NCBI GenBank assembly: GCA_031404155.1
Contig: JANNGZ010000232.1
Coordinates: forward strand, 1 to 15,792
Reading direction: 5' to 3'
Length of the DNA: 15,792 bases
Source: JANNGZ01 sp031404155
Lineage (GTDB): Bacteria > Pseudomonadota > Gammaproteobacteria > Burkholderiales > Burkholderiaceae_C
Position 1 is the first letter of the stretch; every line of letters begins with the position of its first letter. The notes beneath the pieces were generated by a model that saw only the letters and a program-made list of their open reading frames with translations, searched no databases and was not told the origin of the DNA. The position numbers were made by a program, and so were the translations under genes. Below are positions 1-7,819 of the stretch, one piece after another.

Positions 1-28
1 AAAAAAAGACCCGGCCGAGGCCGGGTCT
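1..28 (-). terminator. Rho-independent terminator of the histone H1-like gene
   Basis: Bases 8-16 and 19-27 form a perfect nine-base-pair GC-rich inverted repeat, extended by an A-T pair at 7/28. It is flanked at its low-coordinate side by seven A residues. Read on the minus strand this is a strong stem followed by a run of U, the classical intrinsic terminator, about 30 nt after the stop codon of the minus-strand gene. There is no T-run on the other side, so it should work in one direction only. Confidence 0.9.
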
Positions 29-56
29 CCCGTTCCGCACATTCGCGGACGTTCGC

Positions 57-503
57 TCAGGGCTTGTTGCCCGTCGGGAACGGCCACGCAGCCGCAGGGC
101 TGAGTGCCGTTTTCGCAGCTGGCGCGGGGGCTGCCGCAGCAGCGGGGGCAGGCTTCTTCGCGGCGGCCTTCTTCGCGGGCTTCTTCACAGCAGCCTTTTT
201 CGCAGCTGGCTTCTTCGCAGCCGGCTTCTTCGCCGCGGCCTTTTTCGCCGCAGCCTTTTTCGCTGGCTTCTTCGCCGTAGCCTTTTTCGCTGGCTTCTTC
301 GCCGCGGCCTTTTTCGCTGGCTTCTTCGCCGCGGCCTTCTTCGCTGCCGGCTTCTTCGCCGCGGACTTCTTCGCTGCCGGCTTCTTCGCCGCGGCCTTCT
401 TCGCCGCCGGCTTCTTCGCCGCGGACTTCTTCGCTGCCGGCTTCTTCGCCGCGGACTTCTTCGCTGCCGGCTTCTTGGCCGGGGCCTTTTTCGCAGTTGC
501 CAT
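57..503 (-). CDS. Histone H1-like Lys/Ala/Pro-rich DNA-binding protein
   Basis: A 148-residue, highly basic protein made almost wholly of KKPAAKKSAAKK-type repeats (about residues 5-120). An Ala/Pro linker and the conserved-looking end LSPAAAWPFPTGNKP follow. It resembles the C-terminal tail of eukaryotic histone H1 and the bacterial H1-like proteins known from Bordetella, Burkholderia and relatives, which bind DNA without strong sequence preference and help compact the nucleoid. No globular domain is visible. The start at 503 is chosen over an in-frame ATG at 521 because an AAGGAG Shine-Dalgarno lies six bases upstream of it. The gene stands alone, with its own terminator downstream. Repeat number is likely to vary between strains (inference). 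Family recognition is firm; the physiological role is inferred. Confidence 0.9.
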   Translation of the reverse strand: MATAKKAPAKKPAAKKSAAKKPAAKKSAAKKPAAKKAAAKKPAAKKSAAKKPAAKKAAAKKPAKKAAAKKPAKKATAKKPAKKAAAKKAAAKKPAAKKPAAKKAAVKKPAKKAAAKKPAPAAAAAPAPAAKTALSPAAAWPFPTGNKP

Positions 504-509
504 TTCGAT

Positions 510-515
510 CTCCTT
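510..515 (-). promoter_or_regulatory. Ribosome binding site deciding the H1-like start
   Basis: AAGGAG on the minus strand, six bases before the ATG at 503. It supports MATAKK as the true N-terminus rather than the ATG at 521. Confidence 0.85.
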
Positions 516-723
516 GATCAAGTTGCAAAGAGCGCCGCTCTGCTCGATACAGTGCGGCGATTCACCGTCCTGAGGTCTTCCGGCATTTGCCGGCTGCCCC
601 GGTACGGTGAACGGGGTTGCGGTTCGCGCTTGCAGCTTCTGTAAGGACCTGGCTGCGCTTCGCGTTCCGCGGGTCTTGATCTCTTGCTTTGGAACATCGG
701 CCGGACGTCTTGCCCGGCCTCAT

Positions 724-749
724 GCCCTCGCGCTTGCAGGCGTGAGGGC
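724..749. repeat. Imperfect inverted repeat downstream of nrdB
   Basis: A ten-base stem with one G·U-type mismatch (GCCCTCGCGC against GCGTGAGGGC). It lies between two other hairpins in the nrdB 3' region. A 6-bp perfect stem with a 9-nt loop (699-704 with 714-719) is adjacent. There is no T-run, so these may be RNA 3'-end structures rather than intrinsic terminators. Confidence 0.5.
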
Positions 750-760
750 CTTCGTGAGAC

Positions 761-788
761 ACAACACCGTGCGCAGGCACGGTGTTGT
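761..788 (-). terminator. Strong hairpin just after nrdB stop
   Basis: A perfect 12-bp inverted repeat (ACAACACCGTGC and its complement) with a four-base loop, beginning nine bases after the nrdB stop. It lacks a downstream U-tract on either strand. It could therefore be a U-less terminator, a barrier to 3' exonucleases, or a boundary for Rho termination. The position argues for a role at the 3' end of the nrdB transcript. Confidence 0.6.
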
Positions 789-796
789 ATCCGCAC

Positions 797-2008
797 TCAG
801 TCCCAGTTCAGCGCGCCTCCGGATTGGTATTCGGTGACACGCCCTTCAAAAAAATTGGTCTCCTTTTTCAGGTCGATCATTTCGCTCATCCACGGGAACG
901 GGTTTTCTTCGTTCGGGAAGAGCGCCTCGAGGCCGATCTGCGTTGCGCGCCGGTTGGCGATGAAGCGCAGGTAGCCCTTGAACATCGAAGCGTTGAGGCC
1001 GAGCACGCCGCGTGGCATGGTGTCCTCGGCATAGCGGTACTCGAGCTCGACGGCCTTCAGGAACAGGGCCTTGATCTCGGCCTTGAATGCCAGCGTCCAC
1101 AGCTGCGGGTTCTCCAGCTTGATCTGGTTGATGACGTCGATGCCGAAGTTGCAGTGCATCGACTCGTCGCGCAGGATGTACTGGTACTGCGTGGAGGCGC
1201 CGGTCATCTTGTTCTGGCGGCCGAGCGCGAGGATTTGCGTGAAGCCGACGTAGAAGAACAGGCCTTCCATCAGACAGGCAAAAACGATCATCGACTTCAG
1301 CAGCGTCTGATCGGTTTCCAGCGTGCCGGTCTTGAAGGCGGGGTCCATGATCGCGTCGATGAACGGGATCAGGAACTCGTCCTTGTCGCGGATCGACGCC
1401 ACCTCGTGGTAGGCGTTGAAGATCTCGCTTTCATCCAGGCCGAGCGACTCGACGATGTACTGGTAGGCGTGGGTGTGGATCGCCTCTTCGAAGGCCTGGC
1501 GCAACAAAAACTGACGGCACTCCGGCGCGGTGATGTGGCGGTAGGTGCCGAGCACGATGTTGTTCGCGGCCAGCGAATCGGCGGTGACGAAGAAGCCGAG
1601 GTTGCGCTTGATGATTCGGCGCTCGTCATCGCTCAGACCGTTCGGGTCCTTCCAGGTCGCGAGGTCGCGCGACATATTGACCTCTTGCGGCATCCAGTGG
1701 TTGGCACAGGTGGCGAGGTACTTTTCCCAGGCCCATTTGTACTTGAACGGCACCAGCTGATTGAGGTCGGTGGCGCCGTTGATGATGCGCTTGTCGGCCA
1801 CGTTGACGCGGCGCGCGTCGGCCTTCGGAGGCACCGGCGAAATCACCGCGGTGTGCGCGGCCGCGGGGGAAAGCGACGGGGCCGCAACTGCGGCGACAGG
1901 TGAAGCGATCACAACCCGCGCCTGACGATGACCGTCGTTGGCGGGCAATGGATGTGGCGTCGTCGGAGTGCGAACTTCGCTGCGGACTTCTTGTTCCCAG
2001 ACCAGCAT
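797..2008 (-). CDS. nrdB: Ribonucleoside-diphosphate reductase, class Ia, beta (radical) subunit
   Basis: A 403-residue R2 protein carrying the diiron-tyrosyl radical cofactor that starts ribonucleotide reduction in the NrdA active site. Iron ligands are visible as D144, E175 and H178 (the EEAIHTHAY motif), E248 (LMEGLFF), E282 and H285 (DESMHCNF). The radical tyrosine is Y182, seven residues after E175 as in the family. The C-terminal tail YQSGGALNWD is the usual peptide that docks on NrdA. The first ~65 residues are a low-complexity Ala/Pro/Val-rich extension before the conserved RVNVADKRIING, as I recall for Burkholderiales NrdB. The start at 2008 is preferred over an in-frame ATG at 2062 because of an AGGAAG site nine bases upstream and a promoter just beyond. 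It lies 203 bp downstream of nrdA. Confidence 0.97.
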   Translation of the reverse strand: MLVWEQEVRSEVRTPTTPHPLPANDGHRQARVVIASPVAAVAAPSLSPAAAHTAVISPVPPKADARRVNVADKRIINGATDLNQLVPFKYKWAWEKYLATCANHWMPQEVNMSRDLATWKDPNGLSDDERRIIKRNLGFFVTADSLAANNIVLGTYRHITAPECRQFLLRQAFEEAIHTHAYQYIVESLGLDESEIFNAYHEVASIRDKDEFLIPFIDAIMDPAFKTGTLETDQTLLKSMIVFACLMEGLFFYVGFTQILALGRQNKMTGASTQYQYILRDESMHCNFGIDVINQIKLENPQLWTLAFKAEIKALFLKAVELEYRYAEDTMPRGVLGLNASMFKGYLRFIANRRATQIGLEALFPNEENPFPWMSEMIDLKKETNFFEGRVTEYQSGGALNWD

Positions 2009-2017
2009 GTGTAGGTG

Positions 2018-2023
2018 CTTCCT
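2018..2023 (-). promoter_or_regulatory. Ribosome binding site of nrdB
   Basis: AGGAAG on the minus strand, nine bases before the ATG at 2008. Together with the promoter at 2034-2062 it places the start at MLVWEQ and excludes the ATG at 2062, which would lie in the -35 element. Confidence 0.7.
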
Positions 2024-2033
2024 GTGGTGGCGG

Positions 2034-2062
2034 ATTATCGGAATGTTGTGTCGAAACACCAA
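2034..2062 (-). promoter_or_regulatory. Predicted sigma70-type promoter of nrdB
   Basis: On the minus strand TTGGTG (2062-2057) is followed, after a 17-bp spacer, by GATAAT (2039-2034), five of six matches to the -10 consensus. Transcription would begin about 20 bases before the nrdB ATG, leaving a short leader that just holds the ribosome site. A small inverted repeat GTGT-CGAA-ACAC (2048-2059) lies within the spacer and -35. It suggests nrdB can be transcribed apart from nrdA. Confidence 0.5.
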
Positions 2063-2198
2063 GCACTAGTTGACATTCGAGCGGTCTCGTTGTTGCTGTC
2101 GCGCATCGTGCGGAGGTCGGCCTTCACGCATCGAGACGCATCACGAATGCCGAAGCCGCGACCCGACGAGCCGCACCAAGCCACACGCGTCATCTCGA

Positions 2199-2220
2199 TC
2201 ATTGGCAAGCTTCATTGGCA
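2199..2220. repeat. Nine-base direct repeat at the nrdA stop
   Basis: TCATTGGCA occurs at 2199-2207 and 2212-2220, so the last two codons and stop of nrdA (TGC CAA TGA) are repeated 13 bp downstream in a different frame. Probably a small slippage duplication; no function is evident. Confidence 0.6.
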
Positions 2221-5130
2221 TGCTTCGCATTCGGGATCGTCGATCGAGCAGAACTTGATGTCGGTCGCGGGCACTGCGTCGCGTTGCGCCTGCATCTGCG
2301 CCTGCGCTTTCGCCGCAGCCGCGTCGAGACCGGACACTCCGCCGCCCGAACTCACCGCGTTCAGCGCGCCGGTCTTGCCGGTGGATTTTTCGACATGCGT
2401 GGCCGCCATCGTGCGCAGGTAGTAGGTGGTCTTCAAGCCGCGCAGCCACGCGAGCTTGTAGGTCTCGTCGAGCTTCTTGCCCGACGCGCCGGCCATGTAG
2501 ATGTTGAGCGACTGCGCCTGGTCGATCCACTTCTGCCGCCGCGACGCGGCCTCCACCAGCCAATGCGGCTCGACCTCGAACGCGGTGGCGTAGAGGCTCT
2601 TCAACTCCTCGGGCGCGCGGTCGATGCGGCGCAGCGAGCCGTCGAAATGTTTGAGGTCGATCAGCATCACGTCGTCCCACAGCCCGAGCCTTTTGAGGTC
2701 GCGCACCAAGTACTCGTTGATCACGGTGAAGTCGCCCGAGAGGTTGTTCTTCACCGAAAGGTTGCTGAACGAAGGCTCGATCGATGCGTCCACGCCGATG
2801 ATGTTGGAGATGGTCGCGGTGGGCGCGATGGCCACACAGTTGCTGTTGCGCATGCCGTGTTCGGCGATGCGTGCCCGCAGGGCGTCCCAGTCCAGCGTGG
2901 CGGAGCTGTCCACTTCGAGGTAGCCGCCGCGCTGCTCGGCGAGCAGACCCACCGAGTCCAGGGGCAGGATGCCGCGGTCCCAGAGCGAGCCGCGGAAACT
3001 GCTGTAGCGCCCGCGCTCGGCGGCCAGGTCGGTCGACGCCCAGTAGGCGTGATAACAGAGCGCCTCGGTCGAACGGTCGGCAAACTCCACCGCCGCGTCG
3101 GAGGCATAAGGCACGCGCAGCTGGTACAGGCAATCCTGGAAGCCCATCAGCCCCAGGCCCACCGGGCGGTGGCGCAGGTTCGAGTCGCGCGCCTTCTTCA
3201 CCGCGTAGTAGTTGATGTCGATCACGTTGTCGAGCATGCGCATCGCCGTCGACACGGTGCGCTTGAGCTTGTCCTGGTCGATCTCCTTGCCCGCGGCGCC
3301 GTCTTTAAGGTGCTGCGCCAAGTTTACCGAACCCAGGTTGCAGACCGCGATCTCGCTCTCGTTGGTGTTGAGCGTGATCTCGGTGCAGAGGTTGGAGCTG
3401 TGCACCACACCCACATGCTGCTGCGGCGAGCGCACATTGCACGGGTCTTTGAAGGTGACCCAGGGATGCCCGGTCTCGAAAAGCATCGAGAGCATCTTGC
3501 GCCACAGGTCCTTCGCCGGCATGCGCTTGAAGAGCTTGAGCTCGCCGCGGTCGACCTTGTTTTCGTAGCCGACATAGGCTTCCTCGAAAGCGCGCCCGAA
3601 CTTGTCGTGCAGGTCGGGGCAGTTCGAGGGCGAGAAGAGCGTCCAGGGGCCGTCCTCGACCACACGCTTCATGAACAGGTCGGGAATCCAGTTCGCCGAG
3701 TTCATGTCGTGGGTGCGGCGGCGGTCGTCGCCGGTGTTCTTGCGCAGCTCGAGAAACTCTTCGATATCCAGGTGCCAGGTTTCCAGGTACGCGCACACCG
3801 CGCCCTTGCGCTTGCCGCCCTGGTTGACCGCCACCGCGGTGTCGTTCACGACTTTAAGGAACGGGACCACGCCCTGGCTCTTGCCGTTGGTGCCCTTGAT
3901 GTACGAGCCGAGCGCACGCACATTGGTCCAGTCGTTGCCGAGGCCACCGGCAAACTTGGACAGCAGCGCGTTTTCCTTCAGCGCCTCGTAGATGCCGTCG
4001 AGGTCGTCGGCCACCGTGGTCAGGTAACAGCTCGACAGCTGCGAGCGCCGGGTGCCGGCGTTGAACAGCGTGGGTGTGCTCGACATGAAGTCGAAGGTGG
4101 ACAGCACGTTGTAGAACTCGATCGCGCGCGCCTCGCGGTCGATCTCGCCCAGAGCCAGGCCCATCGCCACGCGCATGAAGAAGGCCTGCGGCAGCTCGAT
4201 GCGGCGCTCTTCGATATGCAGGAAGTAGCGGTCGTAGAGGGTCTGCAGGCCGAGGTAGTCGAACTGCATGTCGCGTTCGGCCTTCAGCGCCGCGCCGAGC
4301 TTGGCCAGGTCGTACTGGAGCAGCTTGTCGTCGAGCAGTTCGGCCTTCACGCCCTGCTTGATGAAGCCGGGGAAGTACTCGGCGTAGCGCGTGCTCATCT
4401 CGCCCTGCGCCACCTCATCGTTCAGCACCTCGCGGCGGATGGTATGCAGCAGCAGGCGCGCGGTGGCGCGGGTGTAGCTCGGGTCGCGCTCAAGCAAGGT
4501 GCGAGCGGCCAGGATCGCGGCCTTGTAGACCTCGTCGATCGGCACGCCGTCGTAGAGGTTGCGCCGCGTCTCGGCCAGGATCGGCTCGGGCTTCACGTCT
4601 TCGCCCAGGCCCGCGCAGGCCGACTCCACCAGGCCCTGAAGCTTGGCGTGGTCCAGCGGCAAACGCTGGCCGCGGTCGGTCACATACAGCGTCGTCGGCG
4701 CGGCGGGCAGGTCGGCCCGGCCCTGGCGGGCGCGCTCCTGGGTGCGCCGCTCGCGGTAAAGCACGTAGGCACGCGCCACTTCATGGTGGCTGCCGCGCAT
4801 CAGGCCAAGTTCGACCTGGTCCTGCACGTCCTCGATATGAAAGGTGCCACCGGCCGGCCGCGACCTCAGCAGCGCGCGCACCACCGACTCGGTCAACACT
4901 TCGACCGTCTCGCGAACGCTCGCCGACGCGGCACCTTGCGTGCCGTGCACCGCCAGGAAGGCCTTCATCAAGGCCACCGCGATCTTGTTCGGCTCGAAGG
5001 AGACCACCGCGCCATTGCGCCGGATGATCTGGTAGCCCTGGTAGGCCGAGGCGGCAGCGCTCGCTCCGGCCACGGTGCCGGCGCTGGCGTGGGGCGCGGC
5101 GGTTTCGGCACTGACGGTCACTGCTTGCAT
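2212..5130 (-). CDS. nrdA: Ribonucleoside-diphosphate reductase, class Ia, alpha (catalytic) subunit with two ATP-cones
   Basis: A 972-residue large subunit that reduces ribonucleoside diphosphates to deoxy forms. An N-terminal ATP-cone (about 32-128, QIIRRNGAVVSFEPNKIAVA) is followed by a second, more diverged cone-like segment (about 147-235, YVTDRGQRLPLDHAKLQGLV) and then the R1 barrel. Active-site residues are visible: C368 (SSCYL) and C597 (AVCNLGS) as the redox pair, and N580/C582/E584 in NLCTEI. Y903/Y904 (YYLRTMAA) serve radical transfer. The mobile tail ends in CEACQ, with C968 and C971 in a CxxC. Length and tandem cones resemble Pseudomonas aeruginosa NrdA rather than E. coli NrdA. 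The start at 5130 is chosen for an AGAGGA site four bases upstream; the frame stays open to a GTG at 5208. nrdB follows on the same strand. Confidence 0.97.
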   Translation of the reverse strand: MQAVTVSAETAAPHASAGTVAGASAAASAYQGYQIIRRNGAVVSFEPNKIAVALMKAFLAVHGTQGAASASVRETVEVLTESVVRALLRSRPAGGTFHIEDVQDQVELGLMRGSHHEVARAYVLYRERRTQERARQGRADLPAAPTTLYVTDRGQRLPLDHAKLQGLVESACAGLGEDVKPEPILAETRRNLYDGVPIDEVYKAAILAARTLLERDPSYTRATARLLLHTIRREVLNDEVAQGEMSTRYAEYFPGFIKQGVKAELLDDKLLQYDLAKLGAALKAERDMQFDYLGLQTLYDRYFLHIEERRIELPQAFFMRVAMGLALGEIDREARAIEFYNVLSTFDFMSSTPTLFNAGTRRSQLSSCYLTTVADDLDGIYEALKENALLSKFAGGLGNDWTNVRALGSYIKGTNGKSQGVVPFLKVVNDTAVAVNQGGKRKGAVCAYLETWHLDIEEFLELRKNTGDDRRRTHDMNSANWIPDLFMKRVVEDGPWTLFSPSNCPDLHDKFGRAFEEAYVGYENKVDRGELKLFKRMPAKDLWRKMLSMLFETGHPWVTFKDPCNVRSPQQHVGVVHSSNLCTEITLNTNESEIAVCNLGSVNLAQHLKDGAAGKEIDQDKLKRTVSTAMRMLDNVIDINYYAVKKARDSNLRHRPVGLGLMGFQDCLYQLRVPYASDAAVEFADRSTEALCYHAYWASTDLAAERGRYSSFRGSLWDRGILPLDSVGLLAEQRGGYLEVDSSATLDWDALRARIAEHGMRNSNCVAIAPTATISNIIGVDASIEPSFSNLSVKNNLSGDFTVINEYLVRDLKRLGLWDDVMLIDLKHFDGSLRRIDRAPEELKSLYATAFEVEPHWLVEAASRRQKWIDQAQSLNIYMAGASGKKLDETYKLAWLRGLKTTYYLRTMAATHVEKSTGKTGALNAVSSGGGVSGLDAAAAKAQAQMQAQRDAVPATDIKFCSIDDPECEACQ

Positions 5131-5474
5131 GGATTCCTCTTGGATAGATGGGTCTGCGCTGCGACGGGTTTCATCGGGACCCCAGGGCAGCGCGCCGCTT
5201 GGCGGCACGGTGAGTTGCTGATCGTGTTGCTCTCGCGAACCTCAAAGTGCGCTCAAAGGTGCGCGGCAAGCGCCGCACGCACCCATGAGCGTGCACAGGG
5301 AAATCGCGCTCGAACGAACCCGCCGTGGGAGCTTCGAAACGAACAACGAATTCATCTGCCCAGCCATCGACGTTGGTGCCACTTCAGGGTCGGTCCATGA
5401 TCGGTTGGAGGTCGCTTCGTGGCCGCGCGTCGGTTCGAGGTTCGGCGGCTGGAGGCGTTGCGAGGATAACACCA
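5131..5474 (-). other. Predicted long 5' leader of nrdA
   Basis: If transcription starts at the promoter at 5481-5509, nrdA has a leader of about 344 nt. It contains a small GCCGC/GCGGC hairpin (5194-5206) and the ribosome site. A 77-codon open frame (5475-5242) begins almost at the predicted transcription start, but its third-position GC is only about 70 percent, well below the neighbours, so I do not call it a gene. No known riboswitch class was recognised. Confidence 0.45.
5135..5140 (-). promoter_or_regulatory. Ribosome binding site of nrdA
   Basis: AGAGGA on the minus strand, four bases before the ATG at 5130. It favours MQAVTV as the N-terminus over the upstream in-frame GTG at 5208. 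Confidence 0.7.
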
Positions 5475-5478
5475 TGGG

Positions 5479-5494
5479 ACACTATATCTGGGGG
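5479..5494. promoter_or_regulatory. Predicted NrdR box 1
   Basis: ACACTATATCTGGGGG compared with the published NrdR consensus acaCwAtATaTwGtgt: the left nine positions match perfectly, and T11, G13 and G15 match in the right half. It overlaps the -10 element of the predicted nrdA promoter. NrdR is the ATP/dATP-sensing repressor of ribonucleotide reductase genes in most bacteria. Confidence 0.65.
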
Positions 5495-5509
5495 TGCGGC
5501 TGGGTACAA
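5481..5509 (-). promoter_or_regulatory. Predicted sigma70-type promoter of nrdA
   Basis: On the minus strand TTGTAC (5509-5504), a 17-bp spacer and TATAGT (5486-5481, five of six matches). The -10 lies inside NrdR box 1, and the -35 abuts NrdR box 2. This is the arrangement expected for direct repression. Confidence 0.6.
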
Positions 5510-5510
5510 G

Positions 5511-5526
5511 GCGCTACCGCTAGTGT
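5511..5526. promoter_or_regulatory. Predicted NrdR box 2
   Basis: GCGCTACCGCTAGTGT: the right half TAGTGT matches the consensus fully, and C4/T5/A6 match in the left half. It starts exactly 32 bp from box 1, equal to the 31-32 bp spacing (15-16 bp linker) reported for paired NrdR boxes. The spacing is the strongest argument that both are real. Confidence 0.6.
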
Positions 5527-5552
5527 TTGCTCCGGGGCTTCCCTGATTGCAC

Positions 5553-5566
5553 ATCGCGGCCGCGAT
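5553..5566. repeat. 14-bp perfect palindrome between ampD and nrdA
   Basis: ATCGCGGCCGCGAT is a perfect palindrome with no loop, 25 bp after the ampD stop and beyond NrdR box 2. It could be an operator-like site, or chance in GC-rich DNA. No T-run, so not a typical terminator. Confidence 0.45.
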
Positions 5567-5591
5567 ACGCCGTTTTACGCCCGTCCACACC

Positions 5592-6163
5592 TCAGCCCGA
5601 CGCCACCCGCAGCTGCGGCGCCGCGTGGGCAAGGCGGGCACTCAAACCGCGCCAGTCGAAGCCGGCGCCCGGGTCGAGCTTGCGGCCGGGTGCGACATGC
5701 TCGTGCCCGGTGACCTCAAGCAGCGGATAACGTTGGCACAGGGCCGATAGCAGCGTGACCAGGGCCTCGTACTGCGCCGGCTCGAAGGTCTCGCCCTCCA
5801 GGCCCTCAAGCTCGATGCCGACCGAGAAGTCGTTGCAGTTGTCGCGCCCGCGCCAATGCGATGCGCCGGCATGCCAGGCCCGCTCGTCGCAGGAGACGAA
5901 CTGCAGCAGCTCGCCGTCGCGGCGCACCAGGAAATGCGCCGAGACCTCGGCGCCACGGATCGTCTGGAAGTACGGGTGCGCATCCCAATCGAGCCGGTTC
6001 TGGAACAGCCGCTCGATCGCGTCGCCGCCGTATTCCCCCGGCGGCAGGCTGATCGAGTGCAGCACCACCAGGCTGATGCGCTCCCCCGCCGGCCTGGGGC
6101 CGGTGTTGGGTGAAGGCCGGTGGGCGCAGCCGCTCCACCAGCCGGCGCGCCAGCCGGGCGACA

Positions 6164-6164
<1 letters not shown>
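5592..6164 (-). CDS. ampD: 1,6-anhydro-N-acetylmuramyl-L-alanine amidase AmpD
   Basis: A 190-residue cytoplasmic zinc amidase of the N-acetylmuramoyl-L-alanine amidase (amidase_2) family. It removes the peptide from 1,6-anhydro-muropeptides during cell-wall recycling and thereby affects AmpR-controlled beta-lactamase in species that have it. Zinc ligands by family pattern are H36 (VLHSISLPPG), H154 (TGHEHVAPG) and D164 (RKLDPG); E118 (VGIELEG) and K162 are the catalytic residues. Each matches E. coli AmpD within two positions. No signal peptide, as expected for AmpD rather than AmiD-like enzymes. The ATG at 6164 shares one base with the pilR stop (TGATG), so translation is probably coupled; a GTG one codon earlier is possible. 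Last gene of the five-gene run; no clear terminator follows. Confidence 0.95.
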
Positions 6165-7783
<1,619 letters not shown>

Positions 7784-7819
7784 TCGCGACCTTGATGGAA
7801 TAACGGAGCGCCGCGCGGG

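Larger units (their letters stand above)
504..796. other. Intergenic region between nrdB and H1-like gene, hairpin-rich
   Basis: No credible gene: the short open frames here lack ribosome sites and recognisable motifs. The part near nrdB holds three successive inverted repeats (699-719, 724-749 and 761-788). The part near the H1-like gene should contain its promoter, but I see no convincing -35/-10 pair. A small CCGGC/GCCGG hairpin lies at about 577-591. Confidence 0.6.

Noticed and set aside
144..490. Possible CRISPR array because of regular short repeats
   Set aside because: The repeats are contiguous, codon-phased and encode Lys/Ala/Pro blocks; there are no unique spacers.
64..573. Plus-strand frame rich in FFAAGFFA repeats, looking like a hydrophobic repeat protein
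   Set aside because: It is the antisense of the Lys/Ala repeats in the H1-like gene, whose ribosome site, terminator and family-like C-terminus support the minus strand.
2215..5400. A 1061-codon open frame on the plus strand opposite nrdA
   Set aside because: It mirrors nrdA codon positions (GC-rich third bases prevent stops on the other strand), has no recognisable domain and no ribosome site. nrdA is certain from its catalytic motifs.
5242..5475. 77-codon leader ORF upstream of nrdA as a real gene
   Set aside because: Third-position GC is clearly lower than in neighbouring genes, there is no ribosome site and no family resemblance. Kept only as part of the leader observation.
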